Assembly (NCBI GenBank): GCA_947579605.1
Contig: OX388314.1
Coordinates: 16,923,982 to 16,987,981, forward strand
Source: Athripsodes cinereus
Taxonomy: Eukaryota; Arthropoda; Insecta; Trichoptera; Leptoceridae
Reading direction: 5' to 3'
DNA length: 64,000 bases
Within the stretch, counting starts at the first letter, position 1; each line of letters opens with the position of its first letter. The position numbers and the translations under genes are program-made. The notes under the pieces are model-generated. The model saw only the letters and a list, made by a program, of their open reading frames with translations. It was not told the DNA's origin and did not search any database. Positions 48,276 to 60,200 of this stretch are shown here, one piece after another.

Positions 48276-50249
48276 ATAAAATGTTCATTATAAATAACAT
48301 TTGAAAATTAAAAAACGAAGGAGCAACAGTGATTATTACAAAATCAGCACTCCAATCGAGAAATATATATTCATATATCCATACCATTATGGCATTTCCC
48401 AAAAATGGGATAACAATTACTGGGTATAATAAATACAATTCCTTTCCATGGAATGACATATCCAGAAGGGTCCGGACCCGAAAAGTAAGTAAGTATATCC
48501 AGAAGGATGGGGCAAGGTAGGATAGTTGCCTTTCCCTAAAATAGTATGAAATTAGGCAAAAATACCAACCTACTAGTAAAGTATGGCAACAATCAAATGT
48601 TGCTGTTATAACTCTGTCCCCCCCACTAGAAAACATCTTGGGTACCTACGCTCCTGTCTCCAAGAAAATAGAAAATAATACAGTCTGGATAGGTGACATA
48701 CATCATCGCTGAATTCACTAATGAAAAAATAAAAGCTTTCAGTTTTTCTATTGTTAAAGAAAAAATATGAGCGAGTAAAAAAGAAAAAATTGTATTATAA
48801 ATCAGAGCATTTTCATATACAGTATAGCTGAAACATTTACTGAAAACATTTGTCAGTATTAAATCTCTCTCTCGTGTATATAGGTATCTTGCTACATTAT
48901 TAAATTATTACACAAAGTAATTGACCGTTAGGAAAAATAATTGCAAATGCCCGGTTCTGAGTTGTAATGGAAATGCGAAACGGACAATCCAGATTGATAC
49001 ACCTGTTAAATTATTATATATAAATATTTTGATAGACATAAAATTCGTATACGTAAAACTCAGCAGGTTGAAGGAGTAACAAAGGGCTACAGAGATCTTG
49101 AGTATTAATATTTTATCGGAGAACTGTATACTAATCGCAAATATAAAGGAATGGTGATGCAGCAAATTTATTTTAATACTTTACTTTTCCGATCATGATG
49201 CTCAAAAACAATATTCTTGTTTGTAATCGCCAAATATTTTTAGGGCTCACTTGGAAAATAATCGATTGATATAACCTGACAAGTCGAAAGACGTCTCTCT
49301 CGTGATCAATAATTTATAGTAGAAATAAGCACTTTTTTCAATTTATCTAACCTCAATTAAAATAGTTTCACTAATCACTGTGGTAATAGATACAATAACA
49401 GGTTTAAATTAATTTTTTATAAAATCACCGTTCTAGCGATCACTAAACTGCTGAACAATTGTGAAAATGTAAATATTTCAGTAATGCGATAAAATATTGA
49501 TCGTTTCATTTTTCCAGAATCATTTTCCCTGTAAACATGGAACTCGAAATATTGAATTCGTTCCTCGGGGATACTTAAATAGTTGATTCTATTAGAGTGC
49601 AAGAAAATATTATTTATATACGGTCTTCATAAAATCCACTTCCTCATAGCAAAATATTATTATAGTGCATCCATCGTAAACCAGTGCTTGGATTACCCGA
49701 TCATTTTTACAATCATAGTCTCTTTAAGCATTATAGATGTTAGAAACCTTTTAAAACGAATAATTAAATGAATTTTCATGAAATATAAAGAATATTCATT
49801 TTCCATGGACATCATTTCATTATATATCATGATATGTAGTGAATGAAACTATACACGTCAGGTCATGCCGAGTGTACTGCAGGCATTAGAATTCCCTCAT
49901 TAGAGTGATGGTATAAATAATTCATATTCCTAGAATAAAAACACTTCTAAGCCTTGCAATTTTTCTCAGATTTTTAAATCAAGATATATATTCACATTAA
50001 TAGTAACTGAATGTGTATCAAGATACTTCACAAATAATATAATTTTCTAGTTGATATACAGCATATGCTTTCAAAAAGAAACAATGATCCTGACTGAGTA
50101 TTCTATATGCATTTTTTCCAATTTTCAGTTATAGTGTACCTAGCCTAATGGTTGAGTGAAATGCAATTACACCGCTTGGTGGTGAATTATTAAATTAAAT
50201 CGAAAGTACTTATTTTCTTCTGATGTTTTGACGAAGTAAACAAGCTAAC

Positions 50250-50625
50250 TTTGACCAAGCAGAGCAATGAGAAAATGTGAGTTATCCAAAAAGCTATGGA
50301 GAGATCTATGTTGGGCATTACCCTACGAGATAGAGTGCAGAACGAAATAATAAGACGTAAAACTTAAATTACTGATTTTGCACAACGTGTCAGAACTCTT
50401 AAATGGAGATGGGCGGGGCACATAGACCAGACGACAAATAGCCAAAATCTCTTCTTGGAGACCGCCAGGATTATAGGAAAACTCCTAATGAAGTGGAGGG
50501 ATGACATCACTCAACACGCTGGGGTCAACTGGATGCAGACGGCGCAGAATCGAATGATGTGGAAGGAAATGGAGGTGGCCTTTGTCCAGGCATGGACGGG
50601 AGTAGGCTAAGAAGAAGAAGAAAAA
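50250..50625 (+). mobile_element. Decayed LINE 3' end with (GAA)n tail
   Basis: Frames with a few breaks read ITLRDRVQNEIIRRK, TLKWRWAGHID, KWRDDITQHAGVNWMQTAQNR and AWTGVG followed by a stop and taagaagaagaagaaa. This is the usual C-terminus of insect endonuclease-reverse transcriptase LINEs (WRWAGH...RWMQ.AQDR...QQWTS.G). It lies in the intergenic region between the lectin and FAM135. Confidence 0.78.
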
Positions 50626-50981
50626 ACTAAGAAAGTGAATTAATGGTGTATGAATGCAGTATTTTTTTAAATACTTACCACGTTTTAACTTGGAATTTAA
50701 AAAATATATGAAATCTGGTTTCCCTGTATGCTTTGATGTTGATAGCATATAAATTATTTTTTTCTATAAAAGCTGTCAATTTCCCCCTCATAATTGGTTT
50801 ACGTGAAGCTTAAATTTTTTACTCATAGCCGCATCGAAATATTTTAAAAATATTTTTTAAAAGAACTGCAAATCAAATAGACTATAAAAAGTTTATATTA
50901 AAATATTAAATGTCCAACTAGCCATGGAAAAAACAAAGAAAAATATAGTTAAATGTGAATCGTTCATTTCTATCTAGGTAT

Positions 50982-51110
50982 CCATACCATCACGCCATCT
51001 CCTACAAATGGGCTAACTAGCTGATTAATTACTGAAACTAAGCATTATCTCCGTATTACAAAAATAGGATATTCAGGTGGGTGACATCCCTTATCGTTGA
51101 ATTGATTAAT
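50982..51110 (-). repeat. RTE-tail short repeat, diverged copy
   Basis: Minus strand: attcaacgataagggatgtc, acccacctgaatatcc, then agcccatttgtaggagatgg and cgtgatggta. Intergenic. Confidence 0.6.
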
Positions 51111-52019
51111 TAATTCTACGAAAATAGTTTAATCAATTAATTCTACTCCGACTACTCAACAGAAAATTAACATTTTTGCTGATGTCTTTTCACTTTAAAC
51201 ATGATTACTAGGTAACTACAAAATTCATGTTAAGAAATTCGCGTAAGTTATTCAATGTTAAAAGATACAGATAGTAGATATGTGTATTCAGTAAAATACA
51301 TTAACTGTTAAAATGAGATTATATTAGATACTAAAATAAAGGTATATCTGAGTAAACACATAGTACCTAATTCACCCACATCAGATCCAGTCACCTCACC
51401 AATATTAATTTCACTAATCTCATCCAAGCGGGAAATTTACTTACGCGGCAATTGGTTTTGTAAATGCGTCAGTTGCCTTCGTCTGGTCGTTAAAGGTGCC
51501 TACTTACGATAGTACGAAGATATAAAGCAGCGCCAGACTAAACTACCCCCATGTAAATTGAATCTAATTAAATTGTCACTGGCCCGTTACTTTGGCATGT
51601 CGGGAGGGTTGAGGATTATCTATATGGAGCTACCATCAATCAATAATCGTGATTAAAAAAGTTTCACGTTCAAATCAAGTACGCAGTAATGTATAACTTA
51701 TTTTAATTTTAAACCATAATTTACATATTTTTATTTTCAACATTTGTTTATGAATTTTGAACACACAGACATAAATACCTATACTACGGTAGTCTCACTC
51801 AAACTAAATTATACGAGACTTATCTGGTTTATAATGCTGAGAAATGTGGATAACAATTATTCTACCGCCAGTTATGTAATCAGTGCTCGTTAGTGAATCA
51901 ATCTATCCTCATTTGTAGAATTTAAAAGCAGTATGACCTACATCTATATTATACGATTTATTGTACACCACATTTTTCTGGAAAGTGTAAATCCAGACAG
52001 CTCTTCTGTTGAATCTGGT

Positions 52020-52560
52020 ACAAGATTTTGGCTTCCTACTGTCGATAATGTACAAAGTTATCTCTATCTATTTTTGGTACTTCTGTCTGAGCTTTGAACA
52101 ACAGCTTTCCAATAAGACTTCGTGATATCAGGCGCTTCGGTGGAGGATTTTCTATACCTACATAGATGGATAGGTAGATTGTGGTTGGACTAAATATTTC
52201 GGACTTCGTTTTGGAAAGGTTTCTCTTGTCTTAGATGTAGGGGCTTTATTAGCTAGAACAATAACCTGCCCACTTTTAGCGTTGATTTTAATGCACCGCT
52301 AATCACTTTCATCGCTACGTTCAATTGAGTGTCTACAAGACTGGTATGTGTACTTTGAAACCAAACCGTAGCACAGTATTCTGGCAACCGATTAAACCAG
52401 ACCAACTCCTGCACTCTTGAGTATTTTTGCGTCATGTTTCCAAGTTATTCCAACGAGTTTGTGCAAGATATTTACTCAGCTCTTTATTTTTTTATCGGAA
52501 GGTTTCGAGAGGTTTTTTTATAAGTCAGGGACCTACGAATAAAGAATCAGATCCTCAGAG
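52020..52560 (-). mobile_element. Decayed LINE reverse transcriptase fragment (I/Nimb-like)
   Basis: The minus strand reads EYCATVWFQSTHTSLVDTQLN followed by VAMKVISGALKST. This resembles the AEYC.PVW..S.HT..VD.QLN..MR.I.G.LK.T motif seen downstream of the RT domain in I/Nimb-type LINEs. Several stops interrupt it. Confidence 0.55.
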
Positions 52561-52835
52561 AATGTGATTCCCAGACCTTTCAGATTAGAAGCACAGACAA
52601 GAACAACATTAAAAAATTAATAAGTAAAAAATAAGAACAACATTATTAATTAAAATTTCATTAACAACAATAACGGTAATCTGCGATTTAGTTCTATGAA
52701 ATCTGACATTTTGTTACATTTGAATTTTGCTGGTTACATTTACACTGCCTGTTAAGAAAAAATATTTTAAGAAAATGATATACCTACTTGATATTACAAG
52801 GGTGTTCGAAAAAATAAAAACATTTTACATCTGAA

Positions 52836-52972
52836 ATTCAACGATAATGTGAATCATCCTGAATATCTTAATTTTTTGTTGGCACGAAGAGGACAGCTTA
52901 CATGTTTATTACATGCCGCTGGTCTGTTGGCTACCACACTTATGGGATGTACCGTAATCGTATAGTAGTATT
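52836..52972 (+). repeat. RTE-tail short repeat, near full length
   Basis: Runs from attcaacgataatg through atcctgaatatctt, ttggcacgaagaggacagct, cgctggtctgttggctacc, to gtaccgtaatcgtatagtag. The best-preserved plus-strand copy in the window. Confidence 0.68.
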
Positions 52973-53079
52973 AATAATATTACACATGACTTAAAAATGT
53001 GTTATATAATAACACTATTAGTATTTAGAGTGCACGCTGCACATCACATTAATAAACAAATTTCGTAATATTCATATTT

Positions 53080-53345
53080 CAATTTTCCGGCACGTAATAG
53101 CTCTTGCCGCTTCAATAAAGAAAACCGGCCGTGCATAGTGTACAGGAGAGTGGTGGTAAAGAAGGGGAAGAGGGGAGCTATGGCTGTGACCGGAGTTTTC
53201 CGAATTTTCAGGTGACGGGTAGCGCAGGCGCGCCACGCGGGGCACTCGTCTGAAATGGATCACAGGCGCTCCGCACGCTTCCTCCGTGTTACCGCTCCGT
53301 TCCATCTCCATCTATACTTCGCTCAGCGGCCGTGTAGTATCGTCA
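53080..53345 (+). promoter_or_regulatory. GC-rich promoter-like region upstream of FAM135
   Basis: About 260 bases are strikingly richer in G, C and CpG than the surroundings (for example gcaggcgcgccacgcggg at about 53223, and gctcagcggccgtgtag at about 53319), about 0.9-1.1 kb before the FAM135 ATG. This looks like a housekeeping promoter and transcription start zone. A 79-codon minus-strand open frame here most likely reflects the base composition. The intervening 53346-54183 is probably 5' UTR with possible short introns. Confidence 0.4.
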
Positions 53346-54183
53346 ATCTTTCGTGATACATGCATTTAATGGTTGCGCCCTATTTTAAACGATATTTTTA
53401 ACTAAATAATAAATAGATCGACCGCTAAATTGTTCATGTAAATAACCTTTTAAATAAATAAATACTAGTATTGTCTTGTCAAAAAATCTCAGCAGCCAAC
53501 GTGATTTAACATGTTAGTAGTAAATTAGTGTACTGTGTACTCTTACAATACACACTAGTCTCTGTTTCACCTGAAATAATATTTCCCTTTAATATTTGTA
53601 AATAATATATTAATTTTAGTGTTTTGTAGCGTGTTTACATGAAACCATTAGGGTAATATGTTTTTTTACTAGCTCGCGAGTATTTGTTCAGTGTCAACAA
53701 TGTTTTAGTGAAATAATTGTATTATGAAACATGACCTAGTAAGAAAATTAGTTAAAGTGAGGTGCTAAGTATTTTACAAATTATCCCTAGTACTTTTATA
53801 TACAGTACTGCTTACTTACATCATTACGTAACGTTTAACACTAATTACTAAATAATGATTACATTAAAATAAGTGTCTCAAAACACGCAAAGGTTAAAGG
53901 TAAACTAATCATGAAACTGTAAACCGTGAACTTTGTGTGATGGTGAAAATTGTCGAAATTTACCGTGAAAATTGATCAGTGATGGATACTGATGTATCTA
54001 AATAAAATGTTACTACAGTCATTTGATTAGGTATATTAGAAATGTCAGTGTGCCGCTGTCATATATATTGCAAGTGATGTGTTGTGCTGCATGTTCGCGT
54101 CACATGGGGGTGTGTTGTGTGTGGATGGGAAAATGAGGCGGTGACTTATTGGGTTATCGCAGTGACTTGGTTAGAGATGCAAT

Positions 54184-54260
54184 ATGAGCGATCTTCAGGC
54201 TACTTTTGAATTTTCCGTGGAATTATACAAATTTTACAATGTCGACTTATTTCAGCGTGG
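54184..54260 (+). CDS. FAM135: FAM135 coding exon 1
   Basis: Encodes residues 1-25 plus two bases of G26. It ends at CAG CGT GG with a strong gtgagt donor. The peptide contains the diagnostic VELYKFYNVDLFQRG. Confidence 0.9.
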
Positions 54261-57200
54261 GTGAGTAACGCCATTCAATATTATTTTAATTGTTATTGAG
54301 TATATAATATCTAATTACTCATTCATTTACAGTGTACGGGGGTGTGTTTGTGTCCCTGACAATGACAATCTAATATGTGAACTCAACTTTTTAAAAGGGG
54401 TTGAATGTCATACATTCTGAAACTACATTGCATTTAAATTATAAATAATTGTTTATAATATTTCATACTGTAATGTTATAGGAAAATATATAGCGCTTGC
54501 CTAACGAAGTCAGTTACTAAAGTAGAGATATTATAATGACTACAAAATGAAAACAGAATACGTATGTGGTACCCCTTTCATAATTCCAAAATAAAATTAT
54601 ATGGTCTTTGCTGCATTTTTGTAAGTAACCTATTGTAAAACTTATTACACAAAAAATGCATATTAAATTCAATAAGGAAAATCGTCATCTACCCTGTCTC
54701 AGTTATTTATGTGACAAAGAGGAGTTTATGTATTTTTTTTTAATATTTAGTATTCCATTATTATTGTGAATGATTATTCAAATTTGATAAAAACCTATGC
54801 AGTATTTAGGTGCCTATACATATATAATATTGAGATTTACAAGTATCGTGGACAAATAAAATAATAGGTATGCCTGTACATTAACCAACATCTTAACTAA
54901 CTTAAGCCAGAATAGGCAGGTATGAATTAACAAATGGAAACTTTTATCATGAAATTACTCATGAATAGTTCAGGAGATAAAGGATAGAGAGAACCCTGAA
55001 AATAAATGCTCTTCAGCAGAAAACATTCATTTTTCAATAGATACCCAACTTTTTAAAAGACCTACACATATCAATAATGATCTTTAGGTGCATACCATTT
55101 ATAATTTAACAGTTTCACTTAAATCAATTAATGAGGTTCATTAACTAAAACAATATTATGTCAATAAAATAATTTTATTGATATTCACCTTTATTTTTTG
55201 TCCTCCTCGGATTGAAAATAGTTTGGGAATATTAGATATTTTTGATATTACAAAAAAATATTTTTAATGTCCAATAAAGCATAGTAGGTATATAGAGGTT
55301 TATTATGCATGCGCATCAGTTTATTCACGATTATTTGACTATGGGTATAATAAAATGGGTATCAAATTAAAAACACGGGCAATATAGGCAAATATGTATT
55401 ACCGTTATATGGGTTAATATTGGAATAATAATCGCCTCGCCGACTATGCACTGTATGTATGAATCGTAGGTATCTATGTTTTCATTATAATTCATTATTT
55501 TTTCTTTTTTATATAACAATATACTAAAAACAATAATAATAATTTATCTTATATTTGAAGGATTTCATTATAAAAGATTCAACGAAATTTCCTAAATTCA
55601 GCTTTAATTAATTCATACAAAATCATATTTATAATTCATTTATTTATGTTATATATTATTTTGATCATAATTTAATTGCGTCTGTAATAGATGATTTACA
55701 TTATTGCTGTATGATTTATAAAATAAACACATTTTATAGCTATGCCCTGAACTCTTCAAATAGCATTTATGAAATTATTAAGTATGTTTTTTTAATAGTC
55801 ACACATTTTTCACGGCGTATTAGATCTCCAGCGGGCTGAAACCGTCGAGCCAAAGGTATCTTATTATTTTATTTTATTTATTTTAATAGATACAACAGCT
55901 TTGACAACGAATAATACAATAATATAGTTAATTATTTAACATGATGTTATTTATAAGCCCAAATACACTCCATGGGATTATTTTAAAACCTATATACACT
56001 CCCGAACACCCTCACATCAAGAAATTAGCTTGAGTCATAAAGGCAGAAGTGGCTTTTGAATTCTGGATCTTCCTTTTTTCAACATTTATCTGGAAAATAT
56101 AAGGTAAAAACAAACCTTTTCCATTTATAACGATTTGGTTATGTACCCTTTTCGCAATTCTGACGATCGTATCCAGCAAGCCTATGCTGCTCACCATTAT
56201 TAGGTACCGATATAATCAGTGGTATTTTAAGCTGATACCTGATACCCGATAAATAGTGCAATTTTTCAATTAACCATAATTTTTCGTATAATTTAAATTT
56301 ATGAACCTTCCTAGGATCGTAAATGGGTGAGTGGCCTTTGAAAATAAAATAAAATAGAGTGTATCACGTGATAATAGGAAATCATATTTAATATTATATC
56401 ATGTGAACGTCCTAAATCACTCGCAAACGAGTGGATGGCCTTGAGAAAAATATAATAGAATAGAATCATGTGAACGTCGAGTGTTTTCAAAATACAAAAA
56501 CCACGGCATTAAAATCAGCATCGATCGAGAGATAAGCATAAGACGTAATAGTTTTTTTTTTTAATTTTTCTTATTTCTTAACCATGCATTGATTACAAGC
56601 AATTTTACATAGAAATACAATTAAATTCAATGCAATTATTTAATCGGGAGTTTTTATTTATTTATCTACTTATTCTTTTTGCACATCATCATTACAATAA
56701 CAGTGTTAACAAAATAATATAAAATTTTAAAAACTAGGACGATGTGCAGTGGCAAGATTATCACTATAAAGTGAGTTCTTCCATCTAATTCATCCAGTTC
56801 GTCCCGGTGGCGAGATATCTTCCAACTTGCCCACTGTTTCAGTGTCATTTCACCCAAATTGAGACATCTGTAGATACTATTATAGATCGACATTATGACA
56901 CAATGGACAAAAATAATAATAATCTAGTGCCATTGGCGTATTGGATTCCCATTGAAAACACTATATAGATTATCTCCACTTTCAAACAAACTGTTCGTTA
57001 AATAGCTTTCGTACATAACTTTCGTTCATGTATTACTACTGTATATGCATCATAACATAGCGCAGAGCACATTTAAATATCTGGACTTGAGCCAGATTTC
57101 TATGTGTAAAACAGATATTTTACATTTTTTATGTTGTGGGTGTCCCGATTATATTGTTGTCACTATTACCTATAAATTCTATTGACATCATTATATTATT

Positions 57201-60200
57201 AGGTCAATTAGAAAACAACATCTGATTGTTATCTGCAAGATATTTATTTTATTTTACAATGAGTTTGTAACGCGATCGAAGAATACCTTGTCAGTTTTTG
57301 CCTGTTCTATACTATCACGGTATTAGATATCTACCACAAGTAGAATAATTAGTGACCTATCTATATCTTTACGTATTTAATATATGTATGTATGACAAAA
57401 AAAGTCATTTAGGGTGATTGGTATAGTTCAATGCAGAATTTACTGAAAAACATCTTGAAGGAAAGTTTTCATAATTTAACAAATATCAGCACTACCTACA
57501 TTAAAAAAAAACGAAAAAAAAGACATAAAACGGTGATAGGAAATATATTATTCTATTCTAGGAACTACTTGGTAGTTCATAAATACAAATATTTTAATTT
57601 GGTAAATATTTTCTTTTATTTTCGAATAACATATTGTGTTTAAGCTCAGAACAACAAAAAATACCATGTTATTTCAAGAGGAGTCATTTAACTATGTAGT
57701 ATGTTTTCTTTGAAGTTAAAATTGCTGAACGATGGTATTTGGTGCAAGTTGATGTTAAATTAATAAATATAGGTAATTAATGTTTTATTTTTACTAATTA
57801 TTCTTTGAAGATGTGTGGCTGCCAATAAAACGTCAAAAAAACTTGTAGTCTAGTAAAAATCAATTAAGAAATAAAAATAATATCTACGTAGGTACAATGA
57901 GGATTTTTTATATTTTACATTCATTTATATAGAAAAAACTTGTTTTATTATTCGATCTCACTTCATTCTCAAAACATTTTTGATGTGTGTGCAACGTAAA
58001 TGAAACAGTTCATCATCTCTTAATGTTTTCCTGTAAATTGCATTTAAAGATATTTTACGGAAAATTTTACACACCTTATATTTTCTTGTATGTAAGTATT
58101 TTAATGCATAATCATTTATTCCCTAAGTAAAGTAAACAATATCTATTTAATTTCGAAGTTGCACTTAATTTTTCCAGAAAAAGGATAAATCACAGTTTTC
58201 AGAAAATCTTAATAATTTTCTTTGCTTTTGAAGATTTAAAACAATAATTTGACGCAAGATTGTTCTATAATGGGTGCGTCCAGATAGTAGGATGCGAATG
58301 TCAATCAATCATCAATCTCCAATCATTCGGTGACAATTCTGAATATTGTCCAAAGAAATATTGGAACCAATGCCTTCGTAACCCGTATAAGGACGGAAAA
58401 CGAAGGATTGATTCGAATATTTTTTCAGAGAATGCTCTGAATCGTTACCAAATGATTGAAAATTGATGATTGATTGATGTTCCCCTCCTACTATCTGGAC
58501 ACAGTCAGTAGTGTCATGTTATTGATGTTATATCTATGGTGCTTTTTGACTTTTGTTGACAGGTTACTCACCTGAAATGTTGATTTGTGCTAGATTTTAA
58601 TATGGTATTGATATATTTTTACCTCACTTTTATCGTATCTTATTATTCATAGGCATTCCATCCGGCACGAGTGATTAGTGAACTTACTGTATCTTATTTC
58701 ATAGAGTATAATAATATTATAAAAAAAAATATTTTCCAGAATGTACCAGGTCCGTGTTGGACTGCGAGTTTCCCCCAAGCTTCCTGTACAAGTGGAAGCT
58801 ATGGTGGGAGAGATTGGAGGTAACACAGACCGAAGCTCAGGAACTAACATACAAAGCAATGGAGCCTCTCTCATAGCAGGCATGGGGGCTTCCAAAGTGT
58901 TCCAGATTCTCTACAGGAACGAGGAAGTCACCCTTAGAGATATTGTACATTTTAGAGCTCACCTTTTAGGTAAGTAAAAATAGTAGCTACTTACAATCAG
59001 GCTCCGCTACGATGCATAATTTAATCAGTTTTTCTAAGCATATCCAGGCAGGAGAAAGGAGTAAAAAACATCCTTACACTTCATCCTCTGTGTCATAAAA
59101 CTATAAGGCATTCAGTTAAGTGGCATGTCTTATCGTTGAATTGACTTTTTTATTGTTCTTCAGTTGACAGTAAAAATTTAAAAGAAAGCCTCAACCGTGC
59201 TGAATGGAGTCTAGGAGTAGAGTTATGGTGTGGTGAGGGTGCTGCTCTCGCTCCAGTTTCTTGTAGAGTCCTTCGCCTCCACTTCCAGCCGCAGAGGGGT
59301 TTACATTACCACCTGCCAGTGTTGTTTGACTACTTTCATCTCTCCGCTGTTTCAGTCACTGTGCATGCCGCCCTTGTAGCGTTACATCAACCCTACATGA
59401 AGTAAGTCTCAATTGAACACGTTCATATGTTACGCTTGTTGTGTCGTCCTTAATGTTGTGATAGACATTGCTTACTAAAATATATTATATCACTTATTAC
59501 TCTAAGCAGTGGCGTAGCTAGTCATCTGCACCCCGGGACATGGCAGAAAGTCTGCGCCCTTTCTCGGAGCCCCCAAGAAAATTTTGAAATTTTACGGTTT
59601 ATATGGTTCATTTTCGAAGCGTGAAGTATTATGAAGAATAATATTTGAACCCGAACTGGTCTTTGTTAAAAAAAAACGCCATCAGCAATCCTGCAATGTG
59701 GATGTGTCAGCAATCCTGCAATGTTTATGAGTAGCTCTTAATGCTCAATGGGGGCGCCAAAATCGTGTTTGCCAACTGGATTGTAATGAAGATATTTGTA
59801 GAGCTTCAAAATACAATCTTGCAAACGTATTTAGAATACATTAGTTAACATAAAAACAAAATTAAAAAATAGTATTAATACTCATTTTGGCACCCCCTAA
59901 TGTGGCGCCCGGGGACATATGTCCCCCCCTGCCCCCCCCCCCCCCCCCTAGCTACGCCACTGACTCTAAGTCAATCCATTTAGAAAATAACTCAACATTA
60001 ACACCTACTAACTTCATATTAATTATAATCTACTGTTGTCATTGACAGTAGACGTTGAGAATCTTATTATAATTAATATTGCACATATTTTGAAATATCA
60101 AAACACTTAATTGATAACGTCAAGATGTTATGTTATGTTATCTGAATATGTAGTAGTGTATCACTAATTGATTAATTTTTGCACAGGAATCTCGAGCAAT

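Larger units (their letters stand above)
46560..53079. other. Intergenic, lectin to FAM135
   Basis: Holds the 52-bp minisatellite, SINE copy 2, two decayed LINEs (50.25-50.62 plus, 52.0-52.56 minus) and RTE-tail repeats. A segment at 49268-49330 is a reversed copy of 34228-34292. The remaining AT-rich DNA, including 48.3-50.2 kb, shows no gene. Confidence 0.6.
54261..58739 (+). other. FAM135 intron 1 (4.5 kb)
   Basis: gtgagt...ttccag intron. Contains an RTE-tail fragment and the 58.3-kb MITE. A minus-strand open frame at 56666-56893 may be a decayed LINE remnant but matches no family I can name. Otherwise AT-rich. Confidence 0.75.

Noticed and set aside
48241..48636. 131-codon minus-strand frame downstream of the lectin
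   Set aside because: Overlaps the SINE tail and flanking AT-rich DNA; aromatic-rich with no domain; initiation not at a strong ATG context.
53072..53311. 79-codon minus-strand frame in the GC-rich patch before FAM135
   Set aside because: Arg/Ser/Pro-rich sequence of the kind CpG-rich promoters produce; no start context, splice signals or family match.
56666..56893. Minus-strand frame in FAM135 intron 1 with a Lys/Trp-containing start
   Set aside because: Could be a LINE scrap, but no diagnostic motif is visible, so no feature was called.
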